Shown here: piece after piece, positions 1-8,571 of the stretch
Layout: every line of letters begins with the position of its first letter
Position numbering within the stretch: the stretch's first letter is position 1
Assembly (NCBI GenBank): GCA_029858565.1
Contig: JAOUEV010000003.1
Coordinates: forward strand, 62,001-126,000
Reading direction: 5' to 3'
DNA: 64,000 nt
From: Nitrospirota bacterium
GTDB lineage: Bacteria; Nitrospirota; UBA9217
Program-made: the position numbers and the translations under genes
The notes under the pieces: model-generated
Told to the model about the DNA's origin: nothing
Database searches by the model: none
The model's input: the letters and a program-made list of their open reading frames with translations, nothing else

Positions 1-60
1 CTGTATATCGCTGAACTGCGGGGCAGGGCGGATATACGGATCAATGGGATGGAAGAGTGA
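1..60 (+). CDS. C-terminal tail of an unidentified protein
   Basis: An open frame enters from the left edge and stops with TGA at 58-60, giving a 19-residue tail that ends in NGMEE. Too little is visible to name a family. It is listed because the frame is open to the edge and sppA starts only 34 bases later, so the two may share a transcript. Confidence 0.35.
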   Translation: MYIAELRGRADIRINGMEE

Positions 61-61
61 C

Positions 62-92
62 TAGTGACGAGAGACGAGTGAGGAAAAGGGCT
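62..92. repeat. Period-7 intergenic word repeat (family E, single arm)
   Basis: The short gap before sppA is built from degenerate 7-base words of the type GTGACGA / GAGACGA / GTGAGGA. The same word family, with both arms, fills the gap before mdh at 28331-28402. Only one arm is seen here. The purine-rich end may double as the ribosome-binding site of sppA. Confidence 0.6.
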
Positions 93-94
93 TT

Positions 95-1033
95 ATGAAA
101 AAAATCATCATATCCGCGGTCGCGATTGCCCTGCTTGCCGGTCTGTCCGGTTGCACGTTGCTCAAAGTGAACGTTCTGGAGGAGCTCCAGCCCTTTGAAG
201 AGAAGGTCATCGCCGGCAGCGGCAGCGACAAGGTCCTGGTCATCGACCTCACCGGCGTGATCATGAGCGGCGACAGCGGCGGGATCGGCGACCGGAAAAA
301 ACCCGGCCTTCTGGCAAAGATGCGCGAGACCCTGGATTGCGCGCGGTCGGACAAGAGCATCAAGGCTGTGGTACTCCGGATCAGCAGCCCCGGAGGCGGG
401 GTCACGGCATCGGACACGCTCTATCATGAACTGAAGCGTTACAAGCAGGAAGCCGGGGTGACCCTGGTCGCCCATATCATGGATGTGGGGGCTTCAGGCG
501 CCTATTACGCCGCGCTCGCGGCGGACGCGATCACAGCCCAGCCTACGAGCATTACCGGCAGCATCGGCGTGATCATGTACCGCGTGGATGCCACCGCGCT
601 CATGCAGAAGATCGGGGTCCAGGCCGTTGCCATCGCTTCGAACGAGCGCAAGAGCATGGGTTCTCCCTTCCGTCCCTTTACCGAGGAAGAGCGCAAGCAT
701 TTCCAGGGAGTGATCGACACGCTCTACGGCCGCTTCGCAGGTCTTGTTGCCGAGGAACGCAAGATGACCCCCGATGCGGTGAAGCTGGTGGCCGATGGCA
801 GGATCCTTATGAGCGATGAGGCGCGCAAGGCCGGCCTGATCGACGGGATCGGATATCTCGATGATGCGGTCGCGCTGGCGAAGAAGAAGGCCGGGCTCAA
901 GGAAGCATCGGTCGTCATGTACCATCGCCCGGGTGAATACCGCGCCAACCTCTACTCCCAGAACCTGGTATCCATAGACATGGGCGCATGGACCGATGCC
1001 GGCGCGCAGTTCCTCTATCTGTGGTGGCCCTGA
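95..1033 (+). CDS. sppA: Signal peptide peptidase SppA, lipoprotein form (S49 family)
   Basis: This is a 312-residue serine protease of the S49 family, the short SppA form with one catalytic domain. Such enzymes degrade cleaved signal peptides at the cytoplasmic membrane. The N-terminus has a basic start, a hydrophobic stretch and the lipobox LSGC with the lipidated Cys at about residue 20, so the protein is probably a membrane-anchored lipoprotein. The motif VGASGAYYAA places the nucleophile at Ser134, and ASNERKSMGS places the general-base Lys at about residue 186, as in the Ser-Lys dyad of SppA. The segment ISSPGGGV is the usual oxyanion region. The start at 95 is supported by the signal peptide. 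A rho-independent terminator follows at 1168. Confidence 0.93.
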   Translation: MKKIIISAVAIALLAGLSGCTLLKVNVLEELQPFEEKVIAGSGSDKVLVIDLTGVIMSGDSGGIGDRKKPGLLAKMRETLDCARSDKSIKAVVLRISSPGGGVTASDTLYHELKRYKQEAGVTLVAHIMDVGASGAYYAALAADAITAQPTSITGSIGVIMYRVDATALMQKIGVQAVAIASNERKSMGSPFRPFTEEERKHFQGVIDTLYGRFAGLVAEERKMTPDAVKLVADGRILMSDEARKAGLIDGIGYLDDAVALAKKKAGLKEASVVMYHRPGEYRANLYSQNLVSIDMGAWTDAGAQFLYLWWP

Positions 1034-1167
1034 CCTGCATAAGCCGGAAGCAAAGCGCTTGTGACCACGGGCGTCGACGCCGCGCATTGATGGCAACGAA
1101 ATCTGGGCACCACTTTTTAACAAGATGCCGGTCAGCCACAAAAAGCACATAACGCGCAAAAGGGATT

Positions 1168-1195
1168 AAAGGCAACAATTGGCTGCCTTTTTTTT
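1168..1195 (+). terminator. Rho-independent terminator after sppA
   Basis: The stem AAAGGCA at 1168-1174 pairs with TGCCTTT at 1184-1190 around a 9-base loop and runs into an eight-base T tract. It lies about 135 bases after the sppA stop and ends that transcript before the next promoter. Confidence 0.8.
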
Positions 1196-1266
1196 GTGAA
1201 TTCTGTGCCTTTTGCGGCCAATCCCGTTCCCTCCTCCTTCCTGTTCACTACAATCCAAGATATTTC

Positions 1267-1295
1267 TTGCAGAGGTCTGGGGTATTGTGTAAAAT
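1267..1295 (+). promoter_or_regulatory. Sigma-70-type promoter for the TPR gene
   Basis: TTGCAG at 1267-1272 and TAAAAT at 1290-1295 are separated by 17 bases. They sit 28 bases before the start codon of the downstream TPR gene and after the sppA terminator. This was read by eye; the transcription start has not been mapped. Confidence 0.5.
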
Positions 1296-1322
1296 TCGAC
1301 ACAGTCTGTTCAAGGGAGCGCG

Positions 1323-1883
1323 ATGATGAAAAAAGGTGTATGTTCGCTATTGTTCATCCTGTTCCTGTGGTCCGGTGTTGCCGGCGCGGCCGTAAGCCGT
1401 CCGACGTCGGACTATAAACAGGCTGACGAGCTTTTTTCCGGACAGCAATACGAAAAGGCCCTTGCCCTGTATCAGCGGGCGCTCACCACTCCTCCCGCCG
1501 GCATCCCTGCCGGCGACATTCACACCAAGATCGGGGACAGCCATTTCCGGCTCGGCCGATATGCGTCAGCGCTATCAGCCTACCGCGAAGCGGACAAGGA
1601 CCGCCGCACCTCGGACCGCGCAAGGGTCCAGTACTGGATCGGTTTCTGCTGCTTTCTCACCGGCCGCGATGCCGAGGCGGTATCAGAGCTGCTGAAGGTT
1701 CCCAAGCTGTACCCTGACGCCGGCATGTGGGTCAGCACCTCCTACTACTGGGCAGGCAAGGCCAGCGAGCGCATGGGACGGAAGGACCTTGCGGCGGAGT
1801 ATTATAAAAAAGCAAGCGGCAACGGCAAGTCGGCACAGGGGAAGTACGCGATGAAGAAGGCGGAAGCTGCGAGAGGAAAATAA
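1323..1883 (+). CDS. Exported tetratricopeptide-repeat protein
   Basis: The 186-residue protein begins with a clear signal peptide (hydrophobic core LLFILFLW, then AGA before the mature part). It continues as TPR-like helical pairs, with the repeated pattern of small and aromatic residues seen in ADELFSGQQYEKALALYQRAL, FRLGRYASALSAYREAD and AAEYYKKASGN. It resembles the TPR part of YbgF/CpoB-like envelope proteins, but no CpoB coiled coil or Tol-Pal neighbours are present, so the specific role is unknown. It has its own predicted promoter and probably acts as a periplasmic scaffold. Either of the two adjacent Met codons could be the start. Confidence 0.8.
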   Translation: MMKKGVCSLLFILFLWSGVAGAAVSRPTSDYKQADELFSGQQYEKALALYQRALTTPPAGIPAGDIHTKIGDSHFRLGRYASALSAYREADKDRRTSDRARVQYWIGFCCFLTGRDAEAVSELLKVPKLYPDAGMWVSTSYYWAGKASERMGRKDLAAEYYKKASGNGKSAQGKYAMKKAEAARGK

Positions 1884-1896
1884 AGGAGTATAAGTA

Positions 1897-1924
1897 AGAA
1901 CAAGGATCAAAGGATTAGAGGGCT
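1897..1924. repeat. Period-7/8 word repeat (family G, single arm)
   Basis: Words of the type AAGGATCA, AAGGATTA and GAGGGCTA follow each other here. The same family, with both arms, occurs at 10446-10520 and 19384-19459. Only one arm is visible in this gap. Confidence 0.5.
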
Positions 1925-2023
1925 AAGTATAGAAGCAATAAATTGAAGCGACAAACAATTAGCAAACAAAGACTTACCTGATGATTAAACGGCAGGAGTA
2001 ACGCAGCAGCAAAGGAGGTAGGT

Positions 2024-2203
2024 GTGGACACACTAAAACAAGAGGCGATCAAGGTAATATCGAAACTCCCTGACACGGTGAAGATCGAAGACATTATGTA
2101 CGAACTTTACGTTGTCGATAAAGTGCGCAAGGGGAGGGATGCCGCGGCAAAGGGTGAAGTCGTTTCTCTTGAGGAACTGAAGAGGGACATGCAGACATGG
2201 TAA
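2024..2203 (+). CDS. Putative antitoxin of a ParE/RelE-type pair
   Basis: A 59-residue reading frame starts at GTG 2024, preceded by AAAGGAGGTAG, a very good ribosome-binding site. It ends at TAA 2201-2203 and overlaps the toxin start by seven bases. The sequence (VDTLKQEAIKVISKLPDTVK, then a charged helical tail ending KRDMQTW) is small, helical and charged, as expected of a ParD/RelB-like antitoxin that neutralises the next gene's product and represses the pair. I do not recognise the exact family; the call rests on size, overlap and neighbour. Confidence 0.7.
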   Translation: MDTLKQEAIKVISKLPDTVKIEDIMYELYVVDKVRKGRDAAAKGEVVSLEELKRDMQTW

Positions 2204-2502
2204 AGTGGGCTGCTCCGGCCCGGGAGGATCTGCGGCAGATCTTCGACTATATCGCGAGGGACTCGCGGCTCTATGCGCAGCGGGTTACGCAGGATATCGT
2301 TGAAAAGACCGAAAAGCTCGACCGCTTTCCCGAGATCGGGCGGATTGTGCCGGAGTTAGGCGAGCCAAATGTGCACGAGTTGATTATAGCGCCTTATCGT
2401 ATCATCTACGAAATTCATCCTGAAATGATCGTAGTCCTTGCTGTTATTCATGGCCGGCGGAACCTGCTTGCCGAGGAAATTGCTACCCGCAAGGGAATAT
2501 GA
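2197..2502 (+). CDS. RelE/ParE family toxin
   Basis: This 101-residue protein has the ParE/RelE layout. An N-terminal strand (VKWAAPA) is followed by a helical hairpin with RQIFDYIARDS, the turn FPEIGRIVPEL, and C-terminal strands ending in YRIIYEIHPEMIVVLAVIHGRR. The ParE-like features are the PEIGR turn and the HGRR end. Members inhibit gyrase or cleave mRNA on the ribosome; the sequence alone does not say which. It overlaps the antitoxin gene by seven bases, so the two are translationally coupled. The pair sits just upstream of recN. Confidence 0.9.
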   Translation: MVKWAAPAREDLRQIFDYIARDSRLYAQRVTQDIVEKTEKLDRFPEIGRIVPELGEPNVHELIIAPYRIIYEIHPEMIVVLAVIHGRRNLLAEEIATRKGI

Positions 2503-2526
2503 AATAACGGGTACCATCCATTAATC

Positions 2527-4227
2527 ATGTTGAAAGAATTAAATATCAAGAACTTCGCCATCATCGACCAGCTCCGCGTGGAGTTCGGACCGGGGCTGAA
2601 CGTGTTCACCGGCGAGACCGGGGCGGGCAAGTCGATCGTTGTGGACGCGCTGAACCTTGCCCTGGGCGAGCGGGCGAGCGGGGACCTGATACGGACCGGG
2701 GCTCAAGAGGCCGTGGTGGAGGCGGCGTTCGAACTGAACAGTCATGCTCCGACGGCGATCGGCCGGATACTGTCGGAACAGGGCATTGAGATGAACGAGG
2801 GCGATGATCTCATTGTCCGGAGGATCCTTGCAGCTTCGGGCAAGAACAAGGTCTACATCAACGGCAGCCTGGCGAATCTCGCTACGCTCGCCGCAATCGG
2901 AGCGCACCTCGCGGATATCCATGGACAGCACGAACACCAGTCGCTTCTTTCTCTGGAACAGCAGATGGAGATGCTTGATTCCTTTGGAAACCTGCTGAAA
3001 CTGAGGAGCGCGTTCGGCGAGCTTTTCATCGGACTTCGGACCCTTCGGGAAGAACTCTCGGGGCTGGAGGCAGGAGAGCGGGAAAAGGCGCAGCGCGAGG
3101 ACCTGCTGCGGTACCAGGTGAACGAGATCGAGGCTGCCCGGCTCAAGCCGGGCGAGGACGAGGAGCTTCTTGCCGAGCAGCGGGTGCTGGCGAACGCGGA
3201 AAAGCTCGGCGGTCTGGCACAGGCGGCCGACCAGGTACTGTACTCGTCCGAAGGTTCGGCACTGGCCGGATTGAAACGGGCGATCACGAGCATTCGGGAC
3301 ATCGTTGCCATTGACCCGACCCTTTCCCCGACGCTGGAGATGCTTGAATCAGGCAAGGCGCAGCTCGAAGAGGCGGCACGCGAAGTTGCCACCTACGCAG
3401 ACCGGGTCGAGTTCGATCCCGCACGGCTTGAATCGATCGGTGACCGGCTCGACCTTATCCAGAAGCTCAAAAAGAAGTACGGGGCGACGCTTGCCGAGAT
3501 CATCGCGTTTGGTGAGACAGCGGCTGCTGAGCTGGAAAAGATCGAGCGGAGCGGGGAAGAAATGGACCGTCTCCGGAAAGAGATCGCCGGGCTAAAGGAC
3601 CAGATCACGGTCAAAGCAGCCGAGCTGACGAAAAAGCGCGCCGCAGCGGCACGGGAGCTGGAAAAGAAGGTGGAAACGGAACTGGGCCACCTGGGCATGA
3701 AAAAGACGACCTTTGCGGTGCGGATCGAGCAGGAGGCGGGAGACGATACCGCTGACGGACACAAAGCCGGTCCCCGCGGCGCGGACCGGATCGAGTTCCT
3801 GATCTCCGCCAATCCCGGAGAGGAGCCCCGGTCACTGGCAAAGATCGCGTCAGGCGGTGAACTGTCCCGGATCATGCTGGCGCTCAAGACCATCCTGGTG
3901 GAAGGCGATCCCATTCCCACGCTGGTGTTCGATGAAGTGGACGCGGGCATCGGCGGCGCGGTGGCCGAGGAAGTGGGCAGGAAGCTCAAGCGGATAGCGG
4001 GAAAACGGCAGGTCTTCTGCATCACCCACCTTGCCCAGATCGCGAGCATGGCATCGAGCCATTACGGCGTTGCCAAGGCGGTAAAGAAGGACCGGACCAG
4101 CACGGAAGTGAGGCTGCTGGAGCAGCGCGAACGGATCGACGAGGTCGCCCGCATGCTTGGCGGCAAGACCATTACCGATGCAACGATTAAGCACGCCCAG
4201 GAAATGATCGAACGAGGGATGAATTAA
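2527..4227 (+). CDS. recN: DNA repair protein RecN
   Basis: This 566-residue SMC-like ATPase helps repair double-strand breaks by promoting recombination between sister DNA. The Walker A motif GETGAGKS lies at residues 29-36. A coiled-coil middle section runs from about residue 150 to 370 and is rich in Glu, Lys and Leu. The C-terminal signature SGGELSRIMLALK and Walker B LVFDEVDAGIGG follow, then the D-loop and H-loop region QVFCITHLAQIA. This is the normal RecN length and order. The start is preceded by only a weak ribosome-binding site. Its upstream neighbour is a toxin gene, with 24 bases between them. Confidence 0.97.
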   Translation: MLKELNIKNFAIIDQLRVEFGPGLNVFTGETGAGKSIVVDALNLALGERASGDLIRTGAQEAVVEAAFELNSHAPTAIGRILSEQGIEMNEGDDLIVRRILAASGKNKVYINGSLANLATLAAIGAHLADIHGQHEHQSLLSLEQQMEMLDSFGNLLKLRSAFGELFIGLRTLREELSGLEAGEREKAQREDLLRYQVNEIEAARLKPGEDEELLAEQRVLANAEKLGGLAQAADQVLYSSEGSALAGLKRAITSIRDIVAIDPTLSPTLEMLESGKAQLEEAAREVATYADRVEFDPARLESIGDRLDLIQKLKKKYGATLAEIIAFGETAAAELEKIERSGEEMDRLRKEIAGLKDQITVKAAELTKKRAAAARELEKKVETELGHLGMKKTTFAVRIEQEAGDDTADGHKAGPRGADRIEFLISANPGEEPRSLAKIASGGELSRIMLALKTILVEGDPIPTLVFDEVDAGIGGAVAEEVGRKLKRIAGKRQVFCITHLAQIASMASSHYGVAKAVKKDRTSTEVRLLEQRERIDEVARMLGGKTITDATIKHAQEMIERGMN

Positions 4228-4265
4228 TGCGGAATTCGGAATAATAACAAGGGGCAGGGACTGTA

Positions 4266-4472
4266 ATGGGGAAAGTCGTCATCAACTTGGAATATTGCAA
4301 AGGATGCGAACTGTGCACCACGGCGTGCGCCAAGAAACTGCTGAAGCTGGGGAAGCAGTTCAATAAGAGCGGTTATTATTTCGTCGAATATTGCGACGAA
4401 AAAGGCGAGTGCACCGGGTGCACGCTCTGCGCTGAGATGTGCCCTGATGTTGCGATAGAAGTGTGGAAGTAG
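4266..4472 (+). CDS. korD: 2-oxoacid:ferredoxin oxidoreductase, ferredoxin-like delta subunit
   Basis: The 68-residue protein carries two 4Fe-4S motifs, CKGCELCTTAC and CTGCTLCAEMC, in the spacing of the delta subunit of 2-oxoglutarate, ketoisovalerate or pyruvate ferredoxin oxidoreductases. It would pass electrons from the TPP subunit to soluble ferredoxin. The alpha subunit lies 52 bases downstream. The beta (TPP-binding) and gamma subunits, which normally follow, are not in this window, so the exact substrate (2-oxoglutarate versus branched-chain 2-oxoacid) cannot be fixed. Confidence 0.85.
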   Translation: MGKVVINLEYCKGCELCTTACAKKLLKLGKQFNKSGYYFVEYCDEKGECTGCTLCAEMCPDVAIEVWK

Positions 4473-4480
4473 CAGATCAG

Positions 4481-4512
4481 GAACCGGTAGCCAGTAGCCG
4501 GTAGCCAGGAGA
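4481..4512. repeat. Period-7 intergenic word repeat (family H)
   Basis: The gap between the ferredoxin and the alpha subunit holds the word GGTAGCC / AGTAGCC / GGTAGCC repeated with a 7-base period. It lies inside an apparent operon and its last bases (AGGAGAGG) form the ribosome-binding site of the next gene. Confidence 0.65.
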
Positions 4513-4524
4513 GGTTACGAAAGA

Positions 4525-5589
4525 ATGTCCAAAGTCTTGATCACGGGAAACGAAGCCCTTGCCGAGGCAGCGGTGCGCGCAGGCTGCCGCCGCTATTTCG
4601 GCTATCCCATAACTCCGCAGAACGAGATCCCCGAGTATATGTCCCGGCGCATGCCCGAGGTAGGAGGGACGTTCCTGCAGGCAGAGAGCGAGCTTGCAGC
4701 CATCAATATGGTCTACGGCGCGGCCGCAGTCGGGGAGCGGGCAATGACGTCGTCGTCCGGTCCGGGCATCAGCCTGATGCAGGAGGCGCTTTCGTTCATC
4801 GCGGCATCGGAGCTTCCCGCGGTGATCGTGAACGTTCAGCGCGGGGGTCCGGGACTGGGCAGCATCTCCGCGTCCCAGGCAGATTACTTCCAGGCGGTCA
4901 AGGGAGGAGGCCACGGCGACTATCATCTGCTGGTGTACGCACCGTCGAACCTGCAGGAGATCGTAGACCTGACCATCAGGGCCTTTGACAAGGCCGACGA
5001 ATACCGCACGCCGGTCATGATCCTGGCGGATGGCGTGCTTGGCCAGATGATGGAGCCCGTGGAGTGGCCCGATATCACGCCAAAGGTGTTCGAGAAACCC
5101 TGGGCGCTCACGGGCGCGAAGGACGGCGAGCCGGGCAAAGTGATCCGATCGCTCTTCATGCTTCCGGGCGAGGACGGCATGCTGGAACAGCACAACTACA
5201 GGCTCCGGGAAAAATATGAACGCATGGCAGCGCATGAGGTCATGGTGGAGCAGATGCTCATGGATGACGCGGAGATCTCGGTCGTTGCTTACGGGACCGC
5301 GGCGCGTATAGCCAAGTCCGCGATCGCCGCGGCGCGTTCTGAAGGGATACGCGTCGGACTCATCAGGCCCATCACGCTCTTCCCGTTCCCGGAAAAGGCC
5401 GTTGCGGCTGCTGCAGCGAAGGTCAGCCGGTTCCTGGTGACGGAGATGAACCTCGGGCAGATGGTGGAAGATGTGCGGCTCGCGGTGAACGGTAAGTCGC
5501 CGGTGGCATTCTACGGCAGGCCGGGCGGCGCGATCCTGGCGGTGAATGATATTGTGAAGAAAATCAAAGAAGCAGCAGGCAAGGGGTAA
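4525..5589 (+). CDS. vorB: 2-oxoacid:ferredoxin oxidoreductase, alpha subunit
   Basis: The 354-residue protein matches the alpha subunit of ketoacid:ferredoxin oxidoreductases (KorA/VorB). It has the N-terminal domain I with YFGYPITPQNEIPEYM and the glycine-rich SSSGPGISLMQEAL, then domain II near the C-terminus with LIRPITLFPFP. With its partners it oxidatively decarboxylates a 2-oxoacid to an acyl-CoA and reduces ferredoxin. The length suits the four-subunit type. AGGAGAGG precedes the start. The operon stops short here: instead of the beta and gamma genes there is a repeat-filled gap and then cysK. The symbol follows the family and the substrate is not certain. Confidence 0.88.
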   Translation: MSKVLITGNEALAEAAVRAGCRRYFGYPITPQNEIPEYMSRRMPEVGGTFLQAESELAAINMVYGAAAVGERAMTSSSGPGISLMQEALSFIAASELPAVIVNVQRGGPGLGSISASQADYFQAVKGGGHGDYHLLVYAPSNLQEIVDLTIRAFDKADEYRTPVMILADGVLGQMMEPVEWPDITPKVFEKPWALTGAKDGEPGKVIRSLFMLPGEDGMLEQHNYRLREKYERMAAHEVMVEQMLMDDAEISVVAYGTAARIAKSAIAAARSEGIRVGLIRPITLFPFPEKAVAAAAAKVSRFLVTEMNLGQMVEDVRLAVNGKSPVAFYGRPGGAILAVNDIVKKIKEAAGKG

Positions 5590-5750
5590 GTGGTAAGGGG
5601 TAAGCAAGCTGCAGGTAACGACCAAGAGAACAAAAACCTTGAACCGTCAAGGCGCGAAGGTCGCCAAGGAAAACAGGGGCGAACGTTTTTTGCAGACCTC
5701 CTTCGCGTTCTTTGCGATTTCGCGGTGAGAACGAACTTTGATCTTCATTC
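5584..5750. repeat. Intergenic word repeats between vorB and cysK
   Basis: The gap starts with period-7 words of the GGTAAGGGGTAAG type (family F). It then holds a second set, GGCGCGAAGGTCGCCAAGG, facing an imperfect inverted copy (CCTTCGCGTTCTTTGCGATTT) near 5700-5725. No gene is visible. The missing beta and gamma subunit genes of the oxidoreductase would normally sit here, but no remnant can be read. Confidence 0.6.
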
Positions 5751-5764
5751 ATTCGAGGTGTCCC

Positions 5765-6685
5765 ATGGCTAAGGTAAAAACCATTCTCGACATGATCGGC
5801 AATACGCCGATGGTGCGGTTGACCCGGGTAGCGGACAGTGCCGGCGCCGAGATCTGGGCAAAGCTCGAAGGGCTCAATCCCGGCGGCAGCGTCAAGGACC
5901 GGCCGGCGCTCGCCATGATCGAGGATGCCGAACGCAGGGGCAGGCTCAAGAAAGGCATGAAGATCGTGGAGCCCACGAGCGGCAACACAGGCATCGGGCT
6001 CGCCATGGTCGCCGCGATCAAGGGCTATCCCATCATCCTGACCATGCCCGAGACCATGACCCTGGAACGAAGGCAGCTCCTGCAGGCCTATGGCGCGGAA
6101 CTGGTCCTCACCGAGGGCGCCAAGGGCATGAAAGGCGCCATTGCCAGGGCAGAGGAGCTTGTTGCGTCGGGGAAAGAGTACTTCATGCCCCAGCAGTTCG
6201 AGAATCCCGCGAACCCCATGGTTCACCGGCAGACGACAGCGCGCGAGATCCTGGCATTCATGGGCGGGAAGCGGGTGGACGCTTTTGTCGCCGGCGTGGG
6301 CACGGGCGGCACGATCACCGGCGTGGGCGAGGTGCTCAGAAAGAAGTTCAAAGGCGTAAAAATATTCGCTGTGGAGCCGGCTGCGTCCCCGGTGCTCTCC
6401 GGCGGCCAGGCCGGTCCGCATACGATCCCCGGCATCGGCGCGGGGTTCGTGCCCAGGATCCTGAACAGGGCGGTCTACGATGAGATCATCAAGGTCTCGA
6501 ACGACGACGCGAAAGCGACCACCAAGCGCCTGGCGCTGGAGGAAGGCCTGCTCGTCGGCGTCTCCTCGGGCGCGGCCTGCTGGGCAGCGCTCCTGGTGGC
6601 TGCGAAGCTCGGCAAGGGTAAGCGGGTGGTGACGCTTTTCCCCGACGGCGGGGATAGGTATCTGTCGTTGGGAGTGTTTGGATGA
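5765..6685 (+). CDS. cysK: Cysteine synthase (O-acetylserine sulfhydrylase)
   Basis: The 306-residue PLP enzyme makes cysteine from O-acetylserine and sulfide. The PLP lysine is Lys44 in [12 protein letters not shown]. The phosphate and substrate loop [11 protein letters not shown] follows, then the glycine-rich PLP phosphate site [15 protein letters not shown]. The ATG at 5765 is chosen because GAGGTG stands seven bases before it and the protein then starts [15 protein letters not shown], the usual N-terminus. The downstream desulfurase overlaps the stop by four bases, so cysteine made here may be used at once as a sulfur donor. Confidence 0.96.
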   Translation: MAKVKTILDMIGNTPMVRLTRVADSAGAEIWAKLEGLNPGGSVKDRPALAMIEDAERRGRLKKGMKIVEPTSGNTGIGLAMVAAIKGYPIILTMPETMTLERRQLLQAYGAELVLTEGAKGMKGAIARAEELVASGKEYFMPQQFENPANPMVHRQTTAREILAFMGGKRVDAFVAGVGTGGTITGVGEVLRKKFKGVKIFAVEPAASPVLSGGQAGPHTIPGIGAGFVPRILNRAVYDEIIKVSNDDAKATTKRLALEEGLLVGVSSGAACWAALLVAAKLGKGKRVVTLFPDGGDRYLSLGVFG

Positions 6686-7803
6686 CCCGCATCTACCTCG
6701 ACTACAACGCCAGCACCCCTATCGCGCCTCAGGTACTTGAGGCGATGATGCCGTTCCTTACGTCGAAGTTCGGCAATCCCTCGTCATCCCACAGCTTCGG
6801 TGTGGAATGCCGCGAGGCCATTGAGCAGGCGCGGGAACGGGTCGCGGCCCTCGTTGGCTGCGCCGCAGGGGAGATCTTTTTCACCAGCGGCGCCACGGAA
6901 TCGAACAACATGGTGCTCAAGGGGATCGCCAAGGCAGCGGGCAAGGGCAAACACATCATCACCTCCCGGGCCGAGCACCCTGCGGTGCTCGAACCGTGCA
7001 AACACATCGAACGGTTCGGCTACACCGTGACCTATCTTCCCGTGGACCGTTCCGGCAGGATGGATCCCGGCGATCTTGAGAAGGCGATCCGTCCGGAGAC
7101 CGCGCTGATCACGATCATGCACGCGAACAACGAGGTCGGCACAATTCAGCCGATCGCGGAACTGACGAAGGTGGCCGCGGCCCGTGGAGTGCCCTTTCAC
7201 ACCGACGCGGCGCAGAGCGTCGGCAAGGTGATGTGCCGGGTCGACGTACTGGGCGTGGATTTCCTGACGCTCGCCGGCCACAAGTTCTATGCGCCCAAGG
7301 GAATCGGCGCGCTCTATATCCGCCAGGGAAAGCATCTTCCGCCGATGCTGCATGGCGCGGGACATGAGCGGGGGATGCGGCCCGGGACCGAGAACCTGGC
7401 GAGCATCGTCGGTCTCGGCGCTGCCTGCGATCTCGCCGGCCCGCTGCTCGAATCCGAAGGGAACCGTCAACGGCAGCTCGGGAACCGGCTGATGGAAGGT
7501 CTCAAAACCGCCGGGTTCAAGGTCCATCTGAACGGCCATCCCAAGGAACGGCTTCCGAACACATGGAATATAAGCTTCGAGGGATACAATACATCTCGGA
7601 TCATGGAAGCGCTTGGCAAGGACATCGCGGTCTCCGCAGGCGCCGCCTGCCACGGGGACAAGGTCACGGCATCCCATGTGCTCGTTGCCATGGGCGTGCC
7701 GCCCGAGCTCATGAAGGGAGCCATCCGCTTCAGCTTGGGCAGGGAGACGACAGAGGCGGAGATCGATAGGGTGGTGGAGATTCTTGTAAAGAATCTTCAT
7801 TAA
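6682..7803 (+). CDS. Cysteine desulfurase, NifS/IscS type
   Basis: This 373-residue class V PLP aminotransferase-fold enzyme removes sulfur from cysteine as a persulfide for Fe-S clusters and other acceptors. Family members can also release selenium from selenocysteine. The N-terminus [14 protein letters not shown] is typical. The PLP Lys is Lys201 in [11 protein letters not shown] and the persulfide-forming Cys is Cys323 in [11 protein letters not shown]. The loop lacks the SSGSAC form of housekeeping IscS and instead reads AGAACH, followed by TASHVL. The gene starts inside the cysK stop (ATGA overlap), so the two are translationally coupled. No iscU, iscA or iscR lies alongside. Confidence 0.94.
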   Translation: MTRIYLDYNASTPIAPQVLEAMMPFLTSKFGNPSSSHSFGVECREAIEQARERVAALVGCAAGEIFFTSGATESNNMVLKGIAKAAGKGKHIITSRAEHPAVLEPCKHIERFGYTVTYLPVDRSGRMDPGDLEKAIRPETALITIMHANNEVGTIQPIAELTKVAAARGVPFHTDAAQSVGKVMCRVDVLGVDFLTLAGHKFYAPKGIGALYIRQGKHLPPMLHGAGHERGMRPGTENLASIVGLGAACDLAGPLLESEGNRQRQLGNRLMEGLKTAGFKVHLNGHPKERLPNTWNISFEGYNTSRIMEALGKDIAVSAGAACHGDKVTASHVLVAMGVPPELMKGAIRFSLGRETTEAEIDRVVEILVKNLH

Positions 7804-7825
7804 CCGCAAAAACAGCGGGGGATAT

Positions 7826-8095
7826 ATGCCGGTCATATCGATGTTCTATGGTATCATCATCCTGATGTTCAACTTCGATAATAAGAAACACCACCTTCCG
7901 CATATTCATGCTCAATATGCTGAGCATACCGCTGTAATTTCAATAGAAAACGGCGAAGTGCTGGATGGCGCCCTCCCCGGATCAAAAATGAAACTTGTTC
8001 AGGCATGGATGGAGATACATCGGGATGAGCTGATGGCAGACTGGCAGCTTGCACTGGAAGGGAATAAGCCTTTCAAAATCGAGCCGCTTAAGTGA
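7826..8095 (+). CDS. DUF4160 domain protein
   Basis: The 89-residue protein carries the DUF4160 pattern: an N-terminal MFYGIIILMF strand, HHLPHIHAQY, and the downstream GEVLDGALPG segment. The family is small and usually encoded next to a DUF2442 gene, as here. No biochemical function is established to my knowledge. The His-rich motif suggests metal or nucleic-acid contact, but that is a guess. A weak GGGGAT precedes the start. Confidence 0.85.
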   Translation: MPVISMFYGIIILMFNFDNKKHHLPHIHAQYAEHTAVISIENGEVLDGALPGSKMKLVQAWMEIHRDELMADWQLALEGNKPFKIEPLK

Positions 8096-8104
8096 GGTGA
8101 AGCT

Positions 8105-8371
8105 ATGATTAAAGTCATTTCAGTGGAGCCTGTCGAACAATTTAAACTGAACATCGTACTGTCCAATGGTAAAAAGGGCTTGTTCGATGTCTCTCCCTAT
8201 CTTGAGCTGGGGGCCTTTCACGAGTTGAACGACCAGACGTATTTTCGCCGCGTCAAGATCTCTTTCGGCGGGATTGCATGGCCGAATGAACAGGACCTGA
8301 GCGCCGATACCATTGAACATGAATTGCAGGAATCAACGGAAACGAACGCGGGGAAAATAAACGCGGCATGA
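8105..8371 (+). CDS. DUF2442 domain protein
   Basis: The 88-residue protein matches DUF2442 (NE0471-like fold). It has alternating strands (IKVISVEPVEQFKLNIVLSNG), the FDVSPYL segment and the conserved IAWPNEQDLSADTI. It follows the DUF4160 gene by nine bases with the ribosome-binding site GAGGTGA. The pair recurs across genomes and behaves as a unit, which has led to suggestions of a toxin-antitoxin-like role; nothing in the sequence proves it. Confidence 0.87.
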   Translation: MIKVISVEPVEQFKLNIVLSNGKKGLFDVSPYLELGAFHELNDQTYFRRVKISFGGIAWPNEQDLSADTIEHELQESTETNAGKINAA

Positions 8372-8448
8372 GCGTGCTATGCTGTTCGGCTGAGCGAGAT
8401 TAGTGTGCTTTGCGCAACACGCGCACGTGTAGATGTGTTGTTTGGATA

Positions 8449-8487
8449 AGCCGTTGGGTATCACGGAGTTCACCCAACCTACTACTG
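8449..8487. repeat. Interspersed repeat, GTTGGGT...ACCCAACCTAC type (family J)
   Basis: GTTGGGT at 8453-8459 faces ACCCAACCTACTA at 8472-8484 across a short gap, giving a small hairpin. Related pieces lie at 8933-8965 and around the restriction-modification cassette. Such GTAGGTTGGGT elements are dispersed in many bacterial genomes, often beside transferred genes. Confidence 0.55.
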
Positions 8488-8571
8488 TGCGAACACAGAT
8501 GCAAATAGACGTTTTCGAATAAACTGAATAGGTTGGATAATTGAGAGCCCTTTTATCAACAGGTCCAGGAA

